From Bacillus_BD sp963708895 (lineage in GTDB: Bacteria > Bacillota > Bacilli > Bacillales > Cytobacillaceae), in NCBI GenBank assembly GCA_963708895.1, contig CAVPUE010000002.1, positions 1 to 64,000 on the forward strand: 64,000 nt of DNA, in the 5' to 3' direction. Positions within the stretch are counted from its first letter, which is position 1. Each line of letters starts with the position of its first letter. Below the pieces are notes generated by a model that made no database searches, was not told the origin of the DNA, and was given only the letters and a program-made list of their open reading frames with translations. The translations under genes were made by a program, and so were the position numbers. Below are positions 54,165 through 61,941 of the stretch, one piece after another.

Positions 54165-55601
54165 ATGTTAAAAAATAAAAAGCATATTGCAATCATTGGT
54201 GGAGGCATAACAGGGTTAACTGCTGCTTATTATTTACAAAAGGCCATTCGTGAGAAACATTTACCCTATCAGGTAACGTTGATAGAAGCATCACACCGGC
54301 TTGGAGGTCAATTACAAACCTATCATAAGGATGGTTATGTCATTGAAAGAGGCCCGGATTGCTTTATTGAAAGCAAAGAAAACGTGTCAGCCTTAGCCAT
54401 AGAGGTTGGGTTGGGTGATCAACTTGTTAATAATGTACCTGGGAACACATTCATTGTAGCAAGGGAACATCCCCATTTAGTTCCAAGTGGTGCTGTTTTG
54501 GGAATTCCTACGGAAATAAGGCCGTTTATTCATACTAAATTATTTTCAGTTCCAGGTAAATTGCGTGCAGCAGGGGATTTGATTTTACCTAAATCATCTA
54601 TAAAAGAGGATCAATCCCTTGGCATGTACTTTCGTCGACGTTTTGGGGATGAAGTAGTTGAAAATTTGATTGAACCATTATTATCAGGAATTTACGCAGG
54701 AGATATTGATAAAATGAGTTTAATGGCATTATTTCCGCACTTTTATCAAATTGAACAAAAATATCGAAGTATTATTTTAGGTTTGAAAAAAACAAATTTT
54801 CCTATCTTAGAACAACTTACGAAGAAAAAGGGATTATTTGTTACGTTTAAAACAGGAATGCAATCATTTGCTGATGGAATTGCCAAAAAACTTAATCCCG
54901 GTTCTGTTAAATTGGGGTTTCGAGTTGAAGGCATCGAAAAAATCGGCCAACAATATAAAGTAGAACTAAATGGTGGAGAATTTTTAAAAGCGGACAGTAT
55001 TATTATGGCAGTACCACATGAAAAAGCTTATCAAATTTTTCCGGATTATGAGTTTTTGAAGGATTTTAAAAAGGTTCCGTCGACTTCGATTGCAACAGTG
55101 GCTTTATGTTTTCCTAAAGACGCGATCGAAAAAGACATGGATGCGACAGAATATTTAGTTTCGCGAAATAGTGATTATACAATCACTTCCTGTGCTTGGA
55201 TTCATAAGAAATGGCCTCACACGACACCTGATGGAAAGGTTTTGCTGCGCTGTTTTGTCGGAAGGGCTGGAGGAGAAGTGGTCGTTGATTTATCAGATGA
55301 TCAAATTGTGAATAATGTGTTAGCGGATCTGAGAAAGACAATAGTAATCAAAGGTCAACCAGAGCTTTCTGTTGTCACTCGTTGGATTGATTCGATGCCT
55401 CAATATACAGTTGGTCATTTAGAGAGAATGAAAAAGGCGGAACAAGGTTTAGATCAAGAACTCCCAGGAATCTTTTTAGCGGGCAATTCTTATCATGGGT
55501 TTGGGGTAGCAGCTTGTGTGAAACAAGGAGAAGAAGCTGTTACAAAGGTGTTGGACTATTTGATGTTGCATAGTAAAGAAGATCGTTTGCAAATGGGTTA
55601 A
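54165..55601 (+). CDS. hemY: Coproporphyrinogen III oxidase HemY (CgoX)
   Basis: 478 residues. N-terminal FAD dinucleotide motif IAIIGGGITGLTAAYYLQ, then RLGGQLQTYHKDGYVIERGPD, and a C-terminal FAD contact GIFLAGNSYHGFGVAACVKQG. It oxidises coproporphyrinogen to coproporphyrin in the Gram-positive heme pathway. It follows hemH by 44 bases and ends the operon. Confidence 0.96.
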   Translation: MLKNKKHIAIIGGGITGLTAAYYLQKAIREKHLPYQVTLIEASHRLGGQLQTYHKDGYVIERGPDCFIESKENVSALAIEVGLGDQLVNNVPGNTFIVAREHPHLVPSGAVLGIPTEIRPFIHTKLFSVPGKLRAAGDLILPKSSIKEDQSLGMYFRRRFGDEVVENLIEPLLSGIYAGDIDKMSLMALFPHFYQIEQKYRSIILGLKKTNFPILEQLTKKKGLFVTFKTGMQSFADGIAKKLNPGSVKLGFRVEGIEKIGQQYKVELNGGEFLKADSIIMAVPHEKAYQIFPDYEFLKDFKKVPSTSIATVALCFPKDAIEKDMDATEYLVSRNSDYTITSCAWIHKKWPHTTPDGKVLLRCFVGRAGGEVVVDLSDDQIVNNVLADLRKTIVIKGQPELSVVTRWIDSMPQYTVGHLERMKKAEQGLDQELPGIFLAGNSYHGFGVAACVKQGEEAVTKVLDYLMLHSKEDRLQMG

Positions 55602-55608
55602 GCATTAC

Positions 55609-55645
55609 AGTACAGTCCTGATTTAGAAGGATTGTACTGTTTTTT
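55609..55645 (+). terminator. Terminator of hemEHY
   Basis: ACAGTACAGTCCT / AGGATTGTACTGT stem with a T run, eight bases after the hemY stop. Confidence 0.88.
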
Positions 55646-55667
55646 ATTTAACATTCAAAAAAAACAG

Positions 55668-55693
55668 CCGGATGTTTCGGCTGTTTTAGGATC
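55668..55693 (-). terminator. Terminator of yhfH
   Basis: AAAACAGCCG / CGGCTGTTTT short-loop stem; on the minus strand it is followed by T-rich sequence, ~38 bases past yhfH. Confidence 0.7.
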
Positions 55694-55730
55694 TTTATGT
55701 TTAATAGATTATTAATTTTGAATATTAATT

Positions 55731-55865
55731 TTATAGATCGTGTAAGTCGAGACAATGGTTGCAAGTATTTCCGTAGCAATCCGCTTGCTCTTCAATTTCG
55801 TTACCACACTTTGTACATTTTTTTGCAGGTAGATTTCTGAAAAATTCAATAATGTTCTTTACCAT
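55731..55865 (-). CDS. yhfH: YhfH-like 44-residue zinc-ribbon protein
   Basis: 44 residues: EFFRNLPAKKCTKCGNEIEE, then CYGNTCNHC, giving two CxxC-type pairs that form a likely zinc ribbon. It matches the YhfH pattern and its position before yhfI in B. subtilis. A GGAGGGG site stands six bases before the ATG at 55865. Function is unknown. Confidence 0.85.
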   Translation of the reverse strand: MVKNIIEFFRNLPAKKCTKCGNEIEEQADCYGNTCNHCLDLHDL

Positions 55866-56128
55866 TTTGTCCCCTCCGTTTATGAGTTAAGAGTTATTTT
55901 ACTAATTTGATAGTTTTATTGTAATATAACAGGAGGTAAAATGTCAACACTTGTTTTAACACAACTTAATTAATGTTGAAATAGTGTAAAAACACTTAAA
56001 CTTCATACAGCAAACCCCAACCCAATGAAACCTGAGCCTCCGGGCGCAAATTCAGCAGGGAATTTGATAATATTTCCAAAGTTGGCCTATACTAAATTTA
56101 GAAGATCTGAAATCATGGAGGTGTTTCA

Positions 56129-56863
56129 TTGAAACTAACGATTATTGGACCATGGGGAGGATACCCAAAAGCGAACGAAGCGAGTTCTGGTTATCTCTTA
56201 GAACATCATGGTTTTCACTTATTAATTGATTGTGGTAGCGGTGTATTGTCAAAGCTGCAAACCATCATTGAGCCTGAAAAGCTCCATGGTTTAATCATTT
56301 CCCATTATCATGCGGACCATATTGCAGACATTGGTGTATTACAGCATGCAAGATTGATTCAGAGCTTTTTAGGTAAAAAGGTAGACAACCTCCCTATTTA
56401 TGCTCATAACTTAAACCAACAGGAATTTTCAAAACTAACATATAAAGAAATAACAAAAGGGATTTCCTATTACCCCGAAGAATTAATTGTAGTGGGGCCA
56501 TTTTCTGTTCGCTTTTTAAAAACAAACCATCCTGTAGCTTGTTTTGCGATGAGGATAGAAGCTGATGGACGTTCTTTAGTCTATAGTGCAGATACTTCTT
56601 ATAAAGAGGAGTTTGTGTCATTTTCAAAGGATGCCGATTTGCTACTTTGTGAATGTAGTTTATATGGAGATCAAAATGGATCGGATGCAGGACATATGAC
56701 TAGCTTGGATGGGGGAAAATTAGCGAGCAAAGCAAATGTAAGGCAATTGGTCTTAACTCATTTGCCACATTATGGTAGGTTAGAACAGTTGAAGGAAGAG
56801 GCGTCAACCCTATTTCATGGGCCGATTGTTTTGGCTCAATCTGGATTAAGTATCACTTTATAA
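56129..56863 (+). CDS. yhfI: Metallo-beta-lactamase-fold hydrolase YhfI
   Basis: 244 residues, RNase Z/phosphodiesterase-like MBL fold. Metal motif HYHADHIADI near 62-71, LKTNHPVACFAMRIE, YSADTSY with the bridging Asp, and a late HLPHY histidine. Start TTG/ATG-equivalent at 56129 with GGAGGTG upstream. Substrate is unknown. The B. subtilis-like yh- block ends here. Confidence 0.9.
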   Translation: MKLTIIGPWGGYPKANEASSGYLLEHHGFHLLIDCGSGVLSKLQTIIEPEKLHGLIISHYHADHIADIGVLQHARLIQSFLGKKVDNLPIYAHNLNQQEFSKLTYKEITKGISYYPEELIVVGPFSVRFLKTNHPVACFAMRIEADGRSLVYSADTSYKEEFVSFSKDADLLLCECSLYGDQNGSDAGHMTSLDGGKLASKANVRQLVLTHLPHYGRLEQLKEEASTLFHGPIVLAQSGLSITL

Positions 56864-56894
56864 CGTAAATTTCTTAATAGAAGGAGAGGAAAGC

Positions 56895-57575
56895 ATGAGA
56901 GTAAGTTATCATGGACATTCAGTTGTAAAAATTGTGACAGGTGGAAAAACAATTTTAATCGATCCCTTTATTACTGGAAATCAATATACCGATTTAACCG
57001 TTGAAGATGAAAAACCGGATGTGATTCTTATTACTCATGGTCATAATGATCACGTTGGAGATACGCTTCAACTTGCTAAGAAAAATGACTCATTAGTCGT
57101 AACCAATAACGAACTTGCTGTTTATTTAGGATGGCAAGGATTAAGAGTACATCCGCTGCACATTGGTGGGGCACATCAATTTGATTTTGGTAAAGTAAAG
57201 CTGACACCAGCACTACATGGAACAGGTTTTGAAACAGAAGATAAAGAAATCCTCTATATGGGCATGCCTGCAGGAATATTATTTATGGCTGAAGGCAAAA
57301 CCATCTATCATGCAGGGGATACTGCACTGTTTTCTGATATGAAATTAATCGGTGAACGCCACCCGATTGATATTGCGTTTTTACCAATTGGCGATAATTT
57401 TACAATGGGTCCTGAAGATGCGGCATATGCTGCCAAACTATTAGGAGCGAGAACGATTGTGCCAATCCACTATAATACATTCCCACCGATCACACAGGAT
57501 CCACATGAGTTTATCCAATTACTGGAATACAAAAATGGAAAGGTTTTAGCACCTGGAGAAGCGATTGAATTGTAA
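56895..57575 (+). CDS. ytkL: UPF0173 metal-dependent hydrolase YtkL
   Basis: 226 residues, compact MBL fold: SYHGHSVVKI, ITHGHNDHVGD (metal ligands), GDTALFSDM and PIHYNTFPPI. Matches UPF0173/YtkL in length. AAGGAGAGG precedes the ATG. It follows yhfI by 31 bases on the same strand, although the two genes are far apart in B. subtilis, so this is the boundary of a rearrangement. Confidence 0.92.
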   Translation: MRVSYHGHSVVKIVTGGKTILIDPFITGNQYTDLTVEDEKPDVILITHGHNDHVGDTLQLAKKNDSLVVTNNELAVYLGWQGLRVHPLHIGGAHQFDFGKVKLTPALHGTGFETEDKEILYMGMPAGILFMAEGKTIYHAGDTALFSDMKLIGERHPIDIAFLPIGDNFTMGPEDAAYAAKLLGARTIVPIHYNTFPPITQDPHEFIQLLEYKNGKVLAPGEAIEL

Positions 57576-57599
57576 GGTTGAAATATAATATAGAATGAA

Positions 57600-57640
57600 C
57601 CAAAAACGTGTGGAAGTGATGTTTTCACGCGTTTTTGGTT
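57600..57640 (+). terminator. Terminator after ytkL
   Basis: CCAAAAACGTGTG / CACGCGTTTTTGG long stem followed by a run of seven T. Confidence 0.85.
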
Positions 57641-57708
57641 TTTTTAGGACTTTTTAAGGCTTGTTCGCATAGATTGTTAGTAGAGAAGTGGATAAAGGAG
57701 TGGTGTTA

Positions 57709-57954
57709 ATGAATAAAAATCGGTATTTCATTTGTTTATTAGTTAGCGGTGTTCTATTGTATTATGCTGTCCCGCGTCTATCGATTTATAGTGCGGGAGT
57801 TGAAGGATATTTTTCTATTATCTGGCTTTTATTTGCTTTAATGGTGATTGCGGGAAATTTAACAGGTTTGTTATATACTCCTAAGAAGAGAAAACAGCAA
57901 CAGTCAGATGTCTCCAAGGGGAGAAAGCAAGTTAAATCTAGACATTATTACTAA
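57709..57954 (+). CDS. 81-residue two-helix membrane protein
   Basis: ATG 57709 follows AAAGGAGTGG. Hydrophobic helices occupy about 6-22 and 34-55, and the tail is very basic (KKRKQQQ ... RKQVKSRHYY). I do not recognise the family. It lies between ytkL and ytoI. Confidence 0.6.
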   Translation: MNKNRYFICLLVSGVLLYYAVPRLSIYSAGVEGYFSIIWLLFALMVIAGNLTGLLYTPKKRKQQQSDVSKGRKQVKSRHYY

Positions 57955-58078
57955 AACAGTTTTGAGAATAAATTGAAACAGTTGGTCAAGACCTTTATAA
58001 TAGTAACTAGTAGAATAAAAAGATAAAACATTATAAAAGTAAATGGTTATTCTTATATTATGATAAAGGGTGAGACTC

Positions 58079-59399
58079 TTGGCCACTAAACATGAACTGA
58101 TTTTACAACATATTGATGAATTATCTGTTGGGGAAAAAATTTCTGTTCGTCAAATTGCTAAAGCTTTAGAAGTAAGTGAAGGAACGGCATACCGAGCTAT
58201 AAAAGAAGCGGAAAATAAAGGATTAGTAAGTACCATTGAGAGAGTCGGTACGATTCGAATTGAAAAAAAGAAAAAAGAAAATATTGAAAAGTTAACCTTT
58301 GCTGAAGTAGTCAATATTGTTGATGGTCAAGTTCTAGGTGGGAGAACTGGTCTTCACAAAACGTTAAACAAATTTGTGATTGGTGCTATGCAATTAGATG
58401 CGATGATGCGTTATATTGATGCCGGTAGTCTTCTGCTTGTTGGGAATCGTGCGGATGCCCATGAATTAGCATTAACTGCAGGAGCAGCGGTTTTAATTAC
58501 AGGTGGTTTCGATACAAATGACCATGTGAAAAAATTGGCGGATGAATTAGATATGCCGGTTATTTCGACGAGCTATGATACGTTTACAACGGCAACCATG
58601 ATTAACCGTGCGATTGATGACCAATTAATCAAAAAGGAAATCATCCTTGTTGAAGATGTGTTAACACCATTAGATCAGACACATTACTTACATACGACAA
58701 ACACGCTTGAAGATTATTATGAATTAAATCAGAAAACCGGTCATAGTCGTTTTCCGGTTATCGATCAAAATCAAAGGGTACAGGGAATGATTACATCAAA
58801 GGATATTATTGGTCAAGATCGAAGTATATTAATTGAAAAATTGATGACCAAAAATCCTATGACTGTTAATGTGAGCACGAGTGTGGCATCTACTGCCCAT
58901 ACGATGGTATGGGAAAGTATTGAAGTTCTTCCAGTTGTCAATGAGTCCAAGCGTCTTGAAGGGTTAATTAGTCGTCAAGATGTATTAAAAGCCCTACAAG
59001 TAAACCAACGGCAGCCACAAGCAGGTGAAACAATTGATGATATCGTTTCAAATCAATTTACCGTAGCGAAGGGAAAAACAAAACCAGACGATATTTTTCG
59101 TTTTGAAGTAACTCCGCAAATGACGAATCATTTAGGAACCATCTCATATGGAGTATTTACAACACTTGTATATGAGGCGTCGAATCAAGCCTTAAGAAAT
59201 CTTGAAAAAAGGGGATCTCGTTGTTGAAAATATGACGATCTATTTTTTGAAACCAATCCAATTAGGAAGTGTAATCGAAATTTATCCTAAAGTTTTAGAA
59301 GTTGGTCGTAAGTTTGGAAAAATAGATATCGAAGTATTTAATGAAGGAAATCTTGTTGGAAAAACAATGATGATGTGTCAACATATTGATCGGCACTAA
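58079..59399 (+). CDS. ytoI: CBS-HotDog regulatory protein YtoI (frameshifted in this sequence)
   Basis: Corrected product is 439 residues, equal to B. subtilis YtoI. Domains in order: winged-helix GntR-like (1-60), DRTGG (~75-185), CBS pair (~195-310), and C-terminal HotDog thioesterase fold (~335-439). The break is in an A6 run at 59205-59210; one A fewer joins ALRNLEKGDLVVENMTIYFL. TTG 58079 (MATKHE) is the homologous start after AAAGGGTGAG. Its exact function is unknown; CBS domains suggest nucleotide sensing. Confidence 0.9.
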
Positions 59400-59451
59400 A
59401 AAATTTGCGGATACAAGTCGCGTAAAAAGAGAGGGTCTCCTCTCATCATTG

Positions 59452-59754
59452 TTACTTTTGTATTTCTTGAACTTCTTTTGCTGCGAGTGGTAAAAAATAT
59501 TTATAAGCTTTTACACCACCCCAAATATTAATAGCTCCTAAAATAATAAATAATCCGGCTATGATGTAGGTGACAGTTGTTTGATATAAAAATAGCTGAT
59601 TGAGTCCGAATAAACCGACGAAAGATCCAAGTGCGATACTTGATTTAGAAGAAATCCAACGTTTTTCTGCAGGTAATTGCGTCCTGAAATACTTTGTTTT
59701 ATAAAAAATATAAAAGGCAAGTGAAAAAATAATTAGAATAACTAAAACAGGCAT
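59452..59754 (-). CDS. ytpI: YtpI-like membrane protein
   Basis: 100 residues with three membrane helices (about 2-20, 38-58, 62-84), matching YtpI in size and position beside ytoI and nrnA. GGGAGGAG precedes the ATG. Function is unknown. Confidence 0.82.
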   Translation of the reverse strand: MPVLVILIIFSLAFYIFYKTKYFRTQLPAEKRWISSKSSIALGSFVGLFGLNQLFLYQTTVTYIIAGLFIILGAINIWGGVKAYKYFLPLAAKEVQEIQK

Positions 59755-59910
59755 AATATTCTCCTCCCTTCATTAAAAAACGAATACTGTATTTCTTCTC
59801 TATTTTACTTACTTTATTTGAATTTTTCAAAAAAAGAGCTTGTATTCTTTTTCTTTCTAATTATTTGTGCTATTAATTAAATATCTAGATTTTTAAAGAA
59901 GGAGAAAACC

Positions 59911-60858
59911 ATGAAAGATAAAATACTTCAAAGTATTAAAGAATATGAAACAATTATTATTCATCGTCATGTAAGACCAGATCCAGATGCATATGGTTCA
60001 CAAGGTGGTTTAGCAGAGATTTTAAAAGCATCATTTCCGGAAAAAACCATTTATACAGTTGGAAAAGAAGAAAAGACCCTTCACTTTTTACGGAGACTCG
60101 ATCGTATAACTGATGATGCTTATAATGGGGCATTAGTCATTGTTTGTGATACAGCAAATGAAGCGCGCATCGATGATTCAAGATATAAATTAGGGGATAA
60201 ATTAATTAAAATTGATCATCATCCAAATGTAGATCAATATGGGGATTTATTTTGGGTGGATACAAATGCAAGTTCCACAAGTGAAATGATTTATGAACTT
60301 TATTTGCATGGAAAAGATAAAGGATTAAAGATGTCAGATGGTGCTGCTCGACTCTTATATGCTGGTATTGTTGGGGATACAGGACGATTTTTGTATCCAA
60401 GTACAAGTGAAAAAACTTTTTCTTATGCAGGTGAACTTATCCATTACCATTTTTCACGACAAGAGATCTATGAAGGGATGTATAATCTAAGTCCCAATAT
60501 CGTTAAACTCAACGGTTATATTTTACAAAATTATCAAATGGCCAAACATGGAGTGGCACATATCAAATTAACGAAAGAACTACTGAATCAGTTTGAGGCA
60601 GAACCTCCAGAGGCATCTTTGCTTGTAAGTTCTCTAGGAAATATTAAAGGCATATTAGCGTGGGTATTCTTTATTGAGGAAAGAGATCAAATTAGAGTAA
60701 GGTTTCGTTCAAAAGGTCCAGTGATTAACAGTATTGCACGTAATTTTAAAGGTGGAGGTCATCCATTGGCTGCTGGAGCTTCGATTTATTCTTGGGATAG
60801 TGCAGAAGAGGTTGTCCATCAAGTAGAGGAACTATGTGCAAATTATAATCCATTATAA
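59911..60858 (+). CDS. nrnA: Oligoribonuclease / pAp phosphatase NrnA (YtqI)
   Basis: 315 residues. DHH-family metal motifs: HRHVRPDPDAYGS (18-30), VIVCDTANEARID (77-89) and IDHHP (101-105), then GDTGRF. The DHHA1 domain carries FKGGGHPLAAGA for RNA contact. It degrades nanoRNAs and 3'-phosphoadenosine-5'-phosphate. AAGGAG at the ribosome site. Confidence 0.95.
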   Translation: MKDKILQSIKEYETIIIHRHVRPDPDAYGSQGGLAEILKASFPEKTIYTVGKEEKTLHFLRRLDRITDDAYNGALVIVCDTANEARIDDSRYKLGDKLIKIDHHPNVDQYGDLFWVDTNASSTSEMIYELYLHGKDKGLKMSDGAARLLYAGIVGDTGRFLYPSTSEKTFSYAGELIHYHFSRQEIYEGMYNLSPNIVKLNGYILQNYQMAKHGVAHIKLTKELLNQFEAEPPEASLLVSSLGNIKGILAWVFFIEERDQIRVRFRSKGPVINSIARNFKGGGHPLAAGASIYSWDSAEEVVHQVEELCANYNPL

Positions 60859-60865
60859 TAAGGGA

Positions 60866-60918
60866 AATAAGGTGTTAGCCATTACCGTATTCATGTAGTG
60901 TGCTGACACCTTATTAAT
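60866..60918. terminator. Bidirectional terminator between nrnA and ytrI
   Basis: AATAAGGTGT.AGC / GCT.ACACCTTATT long stem between converging genes; it overlaps the ytrI stop codon. Confidence 0.75.
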
Positions 60919-61417
60919 TGTCGATTTCAATTTCTATCTCAATCGAAAGAGTGGTATAGATTGTCATTTCTGTTACCTTTAGTTTAAAGCGTTTATCTAT
61001 TCCTTTTAAGGTTCTATTTTCAATGATTCTCCTTATCAATTCTCGACTGTTATAGACAGTTTCAATGTCTTTTGCCAACATAATACTTACATCTTCTTTT
61101 ATTTTTTCTTCCATTTCAAATACACTAAGTGGATCGAGGCCATATTTATCTCTGTTTGTAATTTTTATATAAATGGATTGCACAGTGAGTTTTTGTTTGT
61201 TTTCTTTGTTTAGTTTCTTGAATTCATCTTGCCAGATCAACTTTTCCTTTGTTAAATCAACAATGCTTTCTTTTTGTTTTTGAATTTCTTTACTATAATC
61301 CTCCTGCCAAACTCCAAAAATATAGATAAAGATAAACCAGCTAATCACACCTCCAATAACCATACCAGCAAAGAACTGTTGCCAGGTTGGTTTTCGATAA
61401 TAAGGCGGGATTCTCAT
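60914..61417 (-). CDS. ytrI: Sporulation membrane protein YtrI
   Basis: 167 residues: MRIPPYYRKPTWQQFFAG, one membrane helix (~18-38), a coiled coil (45-80) and an extracytoplasmic domain. It matches YtrI, which is needed for efficient sporulation with YtrH. ATG 61417 overlaps the ytrH stop as ATGA; AGGAG is upstream. Confidence 0.9.
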   Translation of the reverse strand: MRIPPYYRKPTWQQFFAGMVIGGVISWFIFIYIFGVWQEDYSKEIQKQKESIVDLTKEKLIWQDEFKKLNKENKQKLTVQSIYIKITNRDKYGLDPLSVFEMEEKIKEDVSIMLAKDIETVYNSRELIRRIIENRTLKGIDKRFKLKVTEMTIYTTLSIEIEIEIDN

Positions 61418-61752
61418 AATGTGGTGTGCTCCTGTGTAAGCCATCTGATGATTAATGAACCTGTTTGAGCACCACCTAAAGCAGAAAGGATCAGAAGGAT
61501 TTGCTTAAATAAATCTTTTGTTTCTCCTTCAAGAATACCTCTTTCAAATGTCGAAACAGCATCAAATGTACCGCCAATTGCCGTGACAATCGCCCAAATA
61601 TGAATCATAGTAGAGAGACGGTAAATTTCAGTTAAAGGAGGCTTTCCAGTCAGGAATGCGCCTAAACCACCGATAATCGATCCACCGATTAAAACTCCTA
61701 AAGCGATAAAGTAACTTTGTAAAAAGAGTGTAAAAAACGGCTGCTCCTGCAT
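61414..61752 (-). CDS. ytrH: Sporulation membrane protein YtrH
   Basis: 112 residues with three membrane helices (LFLQSYFIALGVLIGGSIIGG, IHIWAIVTAIGGTFDAV, ILLILSALGGAQTGSLIIRW). Length equals B. subtilis YtrH. First gene of the ytrHI operon, divergent from dnaE, with a strong SigE-like promoter. Confidence 0.92.
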   Translation of the reverse strand: MQEQPFFTLFLQSYFIALGVLIGGSIIGGLGAFLTGKPPLTEIYRLSTMIHIWAIVTAIGGTFDAVSTFERGILEGETKDLFKQILLILSALGGAQTGSLIIRWLTQEHTTL

Positions 61753-61787
61753 GTAATCCCATCCTTATTATGAATATCCTTACTATA

Positions 61788-61816
61788 AACATATGGACAT
61801 GTTTTAATAAATATGA
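61788..61816 (-). promoter_or_regulatory. SigE promoter of ytrHI
   Basis: On the minus strand, -35 TCATATT (7 of 7 to KMATATT), a 14-bp spacer and -10 CATATGTT (close to CATACAnT). It sits 36 bases before the ytrH start. B. subtilis ytrHI is SigE-dependent. Confidence 0.7.
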
Positions 61817-61941
61817 TTAAAGTAAAAAGAGAACATATTTTCCTTTTTTCTGATCTATCTTTATAATAATGATATATAGTAGTTGTGATTATTTTATTTA
61901 ATTTTTCAGTATTACAGGACGAGTAAGGAAGTGAATGTCCA

